Below, in pieces: positions 1 through 5,876 of a stretch of DNA of 6,735 nt (position 1 is the stretch's first letter; each line of letters begins with the position of its first letter). The translations under genes and the position numbers were made by a program. The stretch covers positions 1-6,735 of the forward strand of contig JAADIK010000043.1 of assembly GCA_013151365.1 (NCBI GenBank), given 5' to 3'. Origin of the DNA: Deltaproteobacteria bacterium. GTDB lineage: Bacteria > Desulfobacterota > Desulfobulbia > Desulfobulbales > Desulfobulbaceae. The notes beneath the pieces were generated by a model. That model was not told the DNA's origin. It worked only from the letters and a program-made list of their open reading frames with translations, and searched no databases.

Positions 1-35
1 CCGAATCTGTCAGACAACTCGTCCTGCTTTTTCAT
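1..35 (-). CDS. Possible 5' end of a divergent, unidentified gene (partial)
   Basis: On the minus strand an ATG at 35-33 opens a frame that stays open to the window edge and reads MKKQDELSDRF followed by a glycine codon. Only 12 codons are visible, so no family can be assigned. In favour: the AT-rich spacer next to it would fit a divergent intergenic region. Against: there is no clear Shine-Dalgarno sequence upstream of the ATG, and a frame this short is expected by chance. A plus-strand frame is also open from 3 to 155 but resembles nothing I recognise. This is a weak call, listed so that the edge is not overlooked. Confidence 0.2.
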   Translation of the reverse strand, partial: MKKQDELSDRF

Positions 36-138
36 AAAACCATGAGCTTCGGGAAGCAAAAACTACGTATGAGCAACAAACATCATTCGTCGAATTTTAT
101 ACCAGAAATGAGTTTTTTTGGCGTTCCTTTTATTTTCC

Positions 139-158
139 TGTTCAATTTAAGTTGAACA
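139..158. promoter_or_regulatory. 20-bp dyad, possible operator upstream of cdaA
   Basis: The half-sites TGTTCAA (139-145) and TTGAACA (152-158) are exact reverse complements around a TTTAAG centre. Nine of the ten base pairs across the dyad match, and only 146/151 is mismatched. The right half contains TTGAAC, which also works as a -35 hexamer for the candidate promoter. A protein bound here could therefore block transcription of the cdaA operon. The symmetry is directly visible; the operator role is inferred, and an AT-rich spacer raises the chance of fortuitous palindromes. Confidence 0.35.
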
Positions 159-180
159 TGCTAAATATATAAAGAATATT
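152..180 (+). promoter_or_regulatory. Candidate sigma-70-type promoter for cdaA-cdaR-glmM
   Basis: TTGAAC at 152-157 matches the -35 consensus at four of the first five positions plus context, and lies 17 bases before AATATT (175-180), which matches four of six positions of TATAAT. The surrounding sequence is AT-rich and this is the only spacer in front of the three-gene run, so a promoter is expected nearby. Other pairings are possible, such as TTCAAT at 141 with TATATA at 166 at a longer spacing, so the exact site is uncertain. Confidence 0.3.
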
Positions 181-268
181 AACAGTTACAGTTCAGCAAA
201 AAATCAAGGCCGGCGGCTCCTACCTGAAGAGTTACATGAACAAAAATAAATGAAAACCGTAAATCCCG

Positions 269-1069
269 ATGCTTAACGTCCTCCATGCCGTCAGATGGCG
301 GGATATCGTCGATATCCTGCTTGTTTCGATTATTATCTATCGACTGATCCTGCTTATCCGGGGCACCAGGGCGGTCCAGATGCTTGTCGGCATCGTGATC
401 ATTACTATTTTCTACTTTATTTCCAAACAATTCGACCTGCTTACCCTGCACTGGCTCCTGCGGACCTTTCTCAACTCCATCTTCCTCATCGTCATTATCG
501 TCTTCCAGCGCGATATCCGCCGCGCCCTGACCCAGGTGGGGAAAACCCCATTTTACCGGCAGTATGATATGGCGGTCAACGAATTGAACGAGATCATCAA
601 GGCCGTAACCAGCCTAGCCCGCCGCAAAATCGGCGCCCTGATCGTTATCGAGCGCGAAACGGGACTGCGGGACTATGTCGAATCCGGGCAGCTTGTCGAC
701 GCCCGGCTGAGCCGTGAAATGCTGCTCTCGATTTTTCATACCGCGTCACCGCTGCATGACGGCGGGGTCATCATCTACAAGGGCCGGATTCATTCCGCGG
801 GCTGTGTCCTGCCCCTGTCGCGGAATCCGTACATCGACAAGCGTTACGGTACCCGGCATCGGGCCGCCCTCGGGCTTTCAGAGGAGACCGACGCCGTCAT
901 CATCGTTGTATCCGAAGAGACCCAACAAATCTCCCTGGTACAGCACGGCACCATGACCCCGATGCCCGATGAAGAAACATTGACAAAAAAACTGCGGGAG
1001 ATATTTGTTCATCAGGATGTCTCCGGTCAAACATGGAAAAGCTGGCTCGGCAAATCACAGGCCTCATGA
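269..1069 (+). CDS. cdaA: CdaA, membrane-bound diadenylate cyclase (c-di-AMP synthase)
   Basis: The enzyme condenses two ATP into cyclic di-AMP, a second messenger controlling potassium and osmolyte uptake and cell-wall homeostasis. The 266-residue protein has the family's length and layout: three N-terminal membrane segments (roughly 12-30, 36-52, 65-80), a short linker, then a cytoplasmic DAC domain (about 95-245). The core motifs are visible: PLHDGG (Asp164, Gly165, Gly166), GTRHRAA (Arg196-His197-Arg198) and VSEET (215-218 region). The usual DGA signature reads DGG here. An in-frame TAA at 260-262 makes ATG 269 the first possible ATG, and the N-terminus (MLNVLHAVRWRDIVDI) begins as family members do. 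No good Shine-Dalgarno sequence precedes it. It is the first gene of the cdaA-cdaR-glmM run. The family assignment is near certain; activity is inferred from the conserved residues. Confidence 0.97.
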   Translation: MLNVLHAVRWRDIVDILLVSIIIYRLILLIRGTRAVQMLVGIVIITIFYFISKQFDLLTLHWLLRTFLNSIFLIVIIVFQRDIRRALTQVGKTPFYRQYDMAVNELNEIIKAVTSLARRKIGALIVIERETGLRDYVESGQLVDARLSREMLLSIFHTASPLHDGGVIIYKGRIHSAGCVLPLSRNPYIDKRYGTRHRAALGLSEETDAVIIVVSEETQQISLVQHGTMTPMPDEETLTKKLREIFVHQDVSGQTWKSWLGKSQAS

Positions 1070-2052
1070 AGATCCCCCATATTTTCAAAAAACGTCCCAA
1101 GAACTGGGTACTCAAGTGTATATCGCTGGCCCTGAGCGTTTTGCTCTGGTATTTTGTCGTCGGCGAAGAACAGGTCGACATGAACGTGCTGGTCCCCCTC
1201 GAGATACTGAACCTGCCGTCGGACCTGATCATCTCCAATCAATACAAGAAAGACATCGAGGTCTCGGTGCGCGGCTCCCGCAGCATAATCCAGGACCTCC
1301 GCAACCGGAATATCACCCGGCCGGTCGACCTTTCCGATGCGAAACCGGGGACGATCGTCATCCGCAACGATGAAAACTCGATCCCCTTCCCCAGCGGCGT
1401 TAAAATCCAGCGGCTGCAGCCGACCAATATCACCCTGCTGCTCGATAAACTGGTGCAAAAGGATTTCCCCATCGTCCCGGTCACCGAGGGAGAGGTGGCG
1501 CCAGGCTATGTTCTGAAGAAAATCTACCTGACGCCCGACCACCTGGTTATCTCCGGCCCGAAAACCATCCTCGATCAGGAGGCAAGCCTGAGTACCTACC
1601 TGATCAACCTGGACGGCCTCGACCGTTCCACCACCCTGCAGATTCATCTCAATCTCCAGCCCGAATTTCTTGACCTGATCGGCGAAACAGTGGTAACGGC
1701 GAAACTGGAAGTGCATGATAAAATGGAGGAGCGCACGGTCGAAAACATTCCGATCAATGTCCGGGAAGCAGGGGTGCCGGTAACCGTACAGCCCGATTCG
1801 GTCACGGTTACGGCAAGTATCCCCAAAAACCTGATTCGTGACACCCCGGAGCTGGTCATGCTGCTGCGGGCATCGGTGTCGGCCAAGGATATTCATTCCC
1901 CCCGGCGCCTGCCGGTCACGGTCAGCGGCGTCAATGTTCCGGGCCACGATCCCATTAAAATCCTGTCGGTCCGGCCGACGGAGGTCATCGTTACCCCCCT
2001 GCTGACCAACTCCAGGTCGAAAAAACCCGGCAAAACAAGCAAATCGAAATAG
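1066..2052 (+). CDS. cdaR: CdaR, YbbR-domain regulator of CdaA
   Basis: CdaR is the membrane-anchored partner that modulates CdaA activity, and its YbbR repeats lie on the outer face of the membrane. From ATG 1066 the protein has 328 residues: a basic cytoplasmic N-terminus, one membrane segment (about 17-33, ending LLWYFVVG), then three YbbR-like repeats (about 42-129, 134-220, 226-313). The repeats show recurring patterns such as PxxIxV, GPKxxL and LxxxP, and they end in a Lys/Ser-rich tail. I chose ATG 1066 because it overlaps the cdaA stop codon as ATGA, which suggests translational coupling, and because the protein then starts MKIPHIFKKR just ahead of the anchor. An in-frame ATG at 1033 would add 11 residues and cannot be excluded. 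Three YbbR repeats rather than the four of the Bacillus protein is a family-level variation. The 64-bp gap to glmM is compatible with one transcript. Confidence 0.9.
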   Translation: MKIPHIFKKRPKNWVLKCISLALSVLLWYFVVGEEQVDMNVLVPLEILNLPSDLIISNQYKKDIEVSVRGSRSIIQDLRNRNITRPVDLSDAKPGTIVIRNDENSIPFPSGVKIQRLQPTNITLLLDKLVQKDFPIVPVTEGEVAPGYVLKKIYLTPDHLVISGPKTILDQEASLSTYLINLDGLDRSTTLQIHLNLQPEFLDLIGETVVTAKLEVHDKMEERTVENIPINVREAGVPVTVQPDSVTVTASIPKNLIRDTPELVMLLRASVSAKDIHSPRRLPVTVSGVNVPGHDPIKILSVRPTEVIVTPLLTNSRSKKPGKTSKSK

Positions 2053-2106
2053 CCAGCGTCCGGCCCGGATTTCCACCCTCTTAACCGACTTATTCAACCT
2101 GCCGAC

Positions 2107-2111
2107 GGAAG
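2107..2111 (+). promoter_or_regulatory. Ribosome-binding site of glmM
   Basis: GGAAG lies five bases before the ATG at 2117. It supports that start, and the encoded N-terminus (MSELFGTDGVRG) is the canonical GlmM beginning. Confidence 0.6.
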
Positions 2112-2116
2112 TAAAC

Positions 2117-3466
2117 ATGAGTGAACTTTTTGGTACAGATGGCGTACGCGGGGTAGCCAATACCTATCCCATGACCACGGAAATCGCCATGCAGATCGGC
2201 CGCGCCATGGCCTTCCTGGTGAAGAAACGGGCGAAAGGCCATCATATCGTCATTGGTAAAGACACCCGCCTTTCCGGTTACATGATCGAAAACGCCCTGG
2301 CCGCGGGCATCTGCTCCATGGGGGTCAATGTCCAGCTGGTGGGTCCGATGCCGACCCCGGGCATCGCCTTTATCACCACCTCCATGCGCGCCGATGCCGG
2401 CGTTGTCATCTCCGCCTCGCACAATCCCTTCCAGGATAACGGCATAAAAATCTTCTCCAGCGACGGCTTTAAACTGCCGGACGAGATGGAGGCCGAGATT
2501 GAAGACCTGGTGGTCTCGCAAAAGATGGCCCCTCTCATGCCGGTGGCCGACGAAATCGGCAGGGCCTCGCGCATCGATGACGCCAAGGGAAGGTATATTG
2601 TTTTTCTGAAAAACACCTTTCCCGGCAAGTACACCCTGGACGATTTTCATATTGTCCTGGACTGTGCCCACGGCGCGACCTACAGTGTCGCCCCCCATGT
2701 CTTCACCGAGCTCGGCGCCCGGGTCACCGCTATCGGCGTGTCACCGGACGGCAAGAATATCAATCATCAGTGCGGGGCGCTGCATCCCGAAAAGATTGCG
2801 GCCAAGGTTCGCCAAACCGGGGCGGATATCGGGCTGGCCCTGGACGGTGACGGCGACCGGCTCATTGTCTGCGACGAACATGGGGAAATCGTGGATGGCG
2901 ATCACATCATGGCCATCTGCGCCGCCGAACTGATGAAGCGGCGGAAATTGAAAAAAAAGACCCTGGTTGCCACGGTGATGAGCAACATGGGCCTGGAAAA
3001 AGCGATGCACCAAATGGGCGGCCACCTGGTCCGCACCCGGGTCGGGGACCGCTACGTGGTCGAGACCATGCGCAGCAAGGGCTATTCCTTCGGCGGGGAG
3101 CAGTCGGGCCACCTCATTTTTCTCGAGCAAAACACCACCGGCGACGGCATCCTGGCGGCCCTGCAACTGCTGGCCATTATGATCAAAAAGAACAAACCAC
3201 TCTCCGAACTGGCTTCCATCATGTCCAGCTACCCGCAGGTGCTTGAAAACGTGCGGATGTCCCGGAAAATCGAACCTGAACGGATCAGCGGTTTTGCCGC
3301 GGCCCTGGCCGCCGCGGAAGAGCAGCTAGGCGGCCGGGGGCGGATCCTGGTGCGGCCCTCCGGCACCGAGCCGGTCATCCGGGTCATGACCGAGGGCGAG
3401 GACGAAAACGAAATCGCCGCCATTGCCACGGACCTGGGGGACTTCATCAGGCAGGCGGATAGATAA
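2117..3466 (+). CDS. glmM: GlmM, phosphoglucosamine mutase
   Basis: The enzyme converts glucosamine-6-phosphate to glucosamine-1-phosphate, the step before GlmU in making UDP-GlcNAc for peptidoglycan and lipopolysaccharide. The 449-residue length is typical. All four signature sites of the alpha-D-phosphohexomutase family are present: the phosphoserine loop SASHNP with Ser101, the Mg-binding DGDGDR loop (Asp243, Asp245, Asp247), the sugar-recognition GGEQSGH (326-332), and the phosphate-binding RPSGTEP (413-419). FGTDGVRG at the N-terminus and GEQSGH rather than GEXSGH with other residues point to GlmM and not a phosphomannomutase or phosphoglucomutase. It is the last gene of the cdaA-cdaR-glmM run. 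In Bacillus and Listeria-type systems GlmM binds the CdaA cyclase domain and inhibits it, so the order suggests the same link here, as an inference. Its stop codon directly abuts that of the convergent aminotransferase gene. Confidence 0.98.
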   Translation: MSELFGTDGVRGVANTYPMTTEIAMQIGRAMAFLVKKRAKGHHIVIGKDTRLSGYMIENALAAGICSMGVNVQLVGPMPTPGIAFITTSMRADAGVVISASHNPFQDNGIKIFSSDGFKLPDEMEAEIEDLVVSQKMAPLMPVADEIGRASRIDDAKGRYIVFLKNTFPGKYTLDDFHIVLDCAHGATYSVAPHVFTELGARVTAIGVSPDGKNINHQCGALHPEKIAAKVRQTGADIGLALDGDGDRLIVCDEHGEIVDGDHIMAICAAELMKRRKLKKKTLVATVMSNMGLEKAMHQMGGHLVRTRVGDRYVVETMRSKGYSFGGEQSGHLIFLEQNTTGDGILAALQLLAIMIKKNKPLSELASIMSSYPQVLENVRMSRKIEPERISGFAAALAAAEEQLGGRGRILVRPSGTEPVIRVMTEGEDENEIAAIATDLGDFIRQADR

Positions 3467-4657
3467 TTAACTTCCGGCCTTTGCCATTGCTATTGCATTC
3501 TTGAACCCCTCGGCGGAGCGCTCAATCACCTCGTCCTGTACGCAGAAGGCCAGCCGGAAATATCCCGGCGCGCCGAACCCCCGGCCGGGTACGCCGAGGA
3601 TCTTTTCCTGCTGCAGGATGCCGCAGAACTCCACATCATCGTCAATAGGCGTTTTCGGAAACAGGTAGAACGCCCCCCGTGGTTTCACATACTCGAAACC
3701 CGCTGCATCGAGAATGTGACAGAACAGCTGCCGGCGGCGTTCATAGATCGAGGCGTCAACGGTCACATCCTGCAGCTCCGCCACCACCCGCTGCATCAGG
3801 GCCGGCGCATTGACAAAACCGAGAATCCGATTGGCCAGGGTCATGGCGTCAAGCAGCGCCCTCTTGTCCTTGATATCGGGATGCACGGCCAGGTAGCCGA
3901 TGCGCTCACCCGGCAGGGACAGGTCTTTGGAATAGGACGACACGACAATGGCATTCGTGGTTGCCGTCATCACCGGCGGCACCTCGCAACCGTCAAAGAC
4001 GATCTTGCGGTAGGGTTCATCGGCCACCAGATAGATGGTGGTGCAGAACTTGTCCCCGGCCCGGCCAAGCAGTTGTCCCAGTTGGGCCAGGGACTCCCGG
4101 GAATAGACCTGGCCCGTGGGATTATTGGGGCTGTTGATCAGCACCACCTTGGTCTTCGCGGTCAGCGCCTCTTCTATGGCGTCGAGATCGAGGTTAAACT
4201 CGTCATCCGTGGACACGACCCTGGTCACGCCGCCGTGGTTATCCACGTAAAAATGATATTCCACAAAAAAAGGCGATAGAATGACGACCTCGTCACCCGG
4301 ATCAAGCAGCGATTTCATCACCACGTTAAGCGCCCCGGCGGCGCCGCAGGTCATCAGCACGTCTCCCAGGTCGATTTCCACCTCCTGCTCGACGGAGAGC
4401 GTGGCCGCCACCGCCTCTCGCACATAGGGGTAGCCGCCGTTCGGCATATAGGCGTGGACGCCGGCCCGGTCGTTCGCCGCCAGCTCCCGCAGCACTTCGC
4501 CGAACTTCGGCGGCGGCGGGACATCCGGATTGCCCAGGCTGAAATCAAAGACGTTTTCAACCCCGAACTCGGCCTTCATCCTGGCCCCCTCTTCAAACAT
4601 TTTGCGAATCCAGGATGACTTTTCCGCAAAATCCCGCATTTTTTCCGCAACAGTCAT
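3467..4657 (-). CDS. Class I/II (fold type I) PLP-dependent aminotransferase
   Basis: This is a cytoplasmic enzyme moving an amino group between an amino acid and a 2-oxo acid; the substrate cannot be read from the sequence. From ATG 4657 it has 396 residues. In that numbering the PLP-binding lysine is Lys244 (SSYSKDLSLPGERIGY), the substrate and cofactor contacts include NNPTG (178-182), Asp213 and Tyr216 in ADEPY, and the carboxylate-binding arginine is Arg368 (YFRLAF). These are the aspartate-aminotransferase-like (COG0436) signatures. The start at 4657 is preferred over an ATG at 4669 because GGAGAG (4667-4662) sits four bases before it and the N-terminus MTVAEKMRDF, followed by SSWIRKMFEEG, looks like the family start. 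It converges on glmM and follows a 245-bp spacer, so it is probably transcribed alone. An aspartate, aromatic or alanine-type substrate are all possible. Confidence 0.93.
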   Translation of the reverse strand: MTVAEKMRDFAEKSSWIRKMFEEGARMKAEFGVENVFDFSLGNPDVPPPPKFGEVLRELAANDRAGVHAYMPNGGYPYVREAVAATLSVEQEVEIDLGDVLMTCGAAGALNVVMKSLLDPGDEVVILSPFFVEYHFYVDNHGGVTRVVSTDDEFNLDLDAIEEALTAKTKVVLINSPNNPTGQVYSRESLAQLGQLLGRAGDKFCTTIYLVADEPYRKIVFDGCEVPPVMTATTNAIVVSSYSKDLSLPGERIGYLAVHPDIKDKRALLDAMTLANRILGFVNAPALMQRVVAELQDVTVDASIYERRRQLFCHILDAAGFEYVKPRGAFYLFPKTPIDDDVEFCGILQQEKILGVPGRGFGAPGYFRLAFCVQDEVIERSAEGFKNAIAMAKAGS

Positions 4658-4661
4658 GAGT

Positions 4662-4667
4662 CTCTCC
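4662..4667 (-). promoter_or_regulatory. Ribosome-binding site deciding the aminotransferase start
   Basis: On the minus strand GGAGAG is followed by four bases (ACTC) and then ATG at 4657. The upstream in-frame ATG at 4669 overlaps this purine run and has no comparable site of its own, so the downstream start is favoured. Confidence 0.55.
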
Positions 4668-4758
4668 ATCGGCCCGACAATCCTGTTATTGCCTTACTCC
4701 TGTCATGAAAAACAAGAAAATTTGATCATGTTTTATTTATGTAAACCAGCAGGTTGTT

Positions 4759-4811
4759 TAGGCTGAAGGCTATTAGCCCTACCCTAACAGCCTACAGTCT
4801 AACAGCCTATA
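4759..4811. repeat. Degenerate short-period repeat (CTAACAG / CCTACAGT units)
   Basis: The 11-mer CTAACAGCCTA occurs at 4784-4794 and again at 4799-4809, a 15-base period made of alternating 7- and 8-base units that resemble each other. Just before it TAGGCTG (4759-4765) is the exact reverse complement of CAGCCTA in both copies, and GGCTA-T-TAGCC (4768-4778) is a small perfect palindrome. The stretch can therefore fold, or it could have arisen by slippage. It lies upstream of the aminotransferase on the minus strand and codes for nothing obvious. Confidence 0.6.
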
Positions 4812-4818
4812 TTTAAGC

Positions 4819-4870
4819 AGAGCGAAACCCAACAAACCCGGCGGCGGCTAATCGCTCTACGCCAACCTAC
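4819..4870. repeat. Hairpin-type intergenic repeat with AACCCAAC and CCAACCTAC motifs
   Basis: AGAGCGA (4819-4825) and TCGCTCT (4852-4858) are perfect inverted arms around a 26-base loop containing AAACCCAACAAACCC and GGCGGCGG, and CCAACCTAC follows at 4862-4870. The combination of GAGCGAAACCCAAC with a terminal CCAACCTAC resembles, from memory, a dispersed GTAGGTTGGGTT/AACCCAAC palindromic intergenic sequence seen in many bacterial genomes. The arms are visible; membership of that family is inferred and could not be checked. It carries no gene and is not followed by a T-run, so it is not a clear terminator for the djlA-like gene. Confidence 0.5.
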
Positions 4871-4902
4871 TTGCCCCCCCTCCCCGGCACGAGGAGGACG
4901 GA

Positions 4903-5742
4903 CTACGTCTCATTATATTTTCTCTTGAAATAATCGTAGGCCCCGTTGATTTCCTTCATCTTTTCCTCGGCAACCCGCTGGAATTCCTCCCCGAGATGGC
5001 TGACCTTGTCGGGATGGTACTGGAGGCTCAGCTTTCGATAGGCCTTTTTGATAACCGCAAAATCGGCGCCCGGTTCCAGGCCGAGTACCGCGTAATACTG
5101 TTCCTCTTCCTGGACCGCCGTTGCCGCTTCCCGCCGCTGCCGGTACATGTACTTGGCCTCGATGGTCCGCTGGTCATAAACCGAAATCTGCAGGAAGGCG
5201 GCAATATTGCGAGCCTGTTGCAGTTCCGAGGGCGAGACGGTCTCCTTGGTGTAGAGAATCTGGTAAATCAATTCCAGCAGAATCAGACGGGGCTCGTAGG
5301 CGAAAGTATCCCGGAATTCACTGAGCAGCGCGTCCATGCCGATCTGCTCGTCACGGGCGTCCTTGATCAACTGTTTGACCCAGTACATCTGGTCCTGGCT
5401 GTAGCGCAGGTTGTACTGGAAAAAATTCAGCATGGTCCGGAGTTCGGCCTTGGAGAAATGACCGTCGGCCTGGGCGATCTTGACCAGGATATTCACCAGC
5501 AGGAAGACAAAGCGGTTATGGGTCTCGGTCTGCGAAGACTCGTAGGAACTGACCCGCTGCCGGATGTAATAGCTGAAGCCCCAGAAGAGCGCTACCAGCA
5601 GCACAACACCGAAGATACCGGTGAAAAAAATAAAACCGAGAAAATCCCAGAGTGCCGGGGCACCGCCGAAGAGGAGGACCAACAGTCCGGCAATGAGCAG
5701 GCAGCCCCCGCAACCGGGTTGATTGTGTTGCCGATATTCCAT
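4903..5742 (-). CDS. djlA: DjlA-like membrane-anchored TerB/J-domain co-chaperone
   Basis: The protein probably recruits and stimulates a cytoplasmic Hsp70 (DnaK) at the inner membrane. In its 279 residues the order is a short N-terminus with a Cys-Gly-Gly-Cys pair (11-14), two hydrophobic segments (about 14-28 and 33-58) followed by the basic RQR, a helical TerB-like domain (about 75-195, with KIAQADGHFSKAE at 88-100), a charged linker, and a C-terminal J domain (215-276) with the essential HPD at 243-245. The length and the domain order match E. coli DjlA (about 271 residues), but that protein has one membrane segment and a Gly/Gln-rich linker that is missing here. The second acidic TerB motif is also altered. 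ATG 5742 is the likely start, though no strong Shine-Dalgarno sequence precedes it. It lies 134 bp downstream of ftsY on the same strand and may be co-transcribed. The J-domain call is certain; djlA orthology is likely but not proven. Confidence 0.85.
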   Translation of the reverse strand: MEYRQHNQPGCGGCLLIAGLLVLLFGGAPALWDFLGFIFFTGIFGVVLLVALFWGFSYYIRQRVSSYESSQTETHNRFVFLLVNILVKIAQADGHFSKAELRTMLNFFQYNLRYSQDQMYWVKQLIKDARDEQIGMDALLSEFRDTFAYEPRLILLELIYQILYTKETVSPSELQQARNIAAFLQISVYDQRTIEAKYMYRQRREAATAVQEEEQYYAVLGLEPGADFAVIKKAYRKLSLQYHPDKVSHLGEEFQRVAEEKMKEINGAYDYFKRKYNET

Positions 5743-5876
5743 AATTAAAAAGTGAAATCCAGAAGGAAGAAAACAGCAGGCGGCAGGGCGGCCCGGTTTT
5801 CATAAAAGCGGTTCGAAACAGCCGGATTTTTCATCCTTTCAGTGTTCGATCCCATTTTCCTGACCAAGGCGGCACA
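5743..5876. other. Spacer between ftsY and the djlA-like gene
   Basis: These 134 bases hold no gene that I can support. On the minus strand there are GC-rich patches (around 5781-5795), but no stem followed by a T-run convincing enough for an intrinsic terminator of ftsY, and no clear -35/-10 pair for the downstream gene. Read-through from ftsY is therefore possible. Confidence 0.5.

Larger units (their letters stand above)
36..268. other. AT-rich intergenic region upstream of cdaA
   Basis: This spacer is clearly richer in A and T than the genes to its right, most strongly between about 90 and 180. It holds a 20-bp dyad, a candidate sigma-70-type promoter and two tiny overlapping reading frames just before cdaA, each treated separately. 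No folP or ftsH, which often precede cdaA in related bacteria, can be seen. The plus-strand frame at 3-155 codes for a low-complexity, Phe- and Asn-rich peptide and is unlikely to be a gene. Confidence 0.6.

Noticed and set aside
3..155. Plus-strand open frame at the left edge as the tail of an upstream gene
   Set aside because: The product is Phe/Asn-rich without recognisable motifs and the region has the AT content of a spacer. It cannot be excluded fully because its 5' end is outside the window.
2059..2069. TCCGG-C-CCGGA palindrome after cdaR as a terminator
   Set aside because: The stem is only about four pairs with a tiny loop, it is followed by a mixed pyrimidine stretch and not a T-run, and glmM follows closely on the same strand.
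1027..2160. Long minus-strand open frame (377 codons) opposite cdaR and the start of glmM
   Set aside because: It lies antisense to two well-supported genes, its product is rich in Asp, Arg and Gly with no recognisable domain, and open antisense frames are common in GC-rich coding DNA.
4819..4870. A tRNA or structured RNA gene
   Set aside because: No acceptor, anticodon or T-loop pattern can be fitted; only one 7-bp stem with a large loop is visible.
4873..4897. C-run and GAGGAGG stretch after the djlA-like gene as a terminator
   Set aside because: The possible CCTC/GAGG stem is four to five pairs with no T-run on the minus strand downstream.
4996..5748. Plus-strand open frame (250 codons) opposite the djlA-like gene
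   Set aside because: It mirrors the codon pattern of the J-domain gene on the other strand, and its product shows no domain or start signal.
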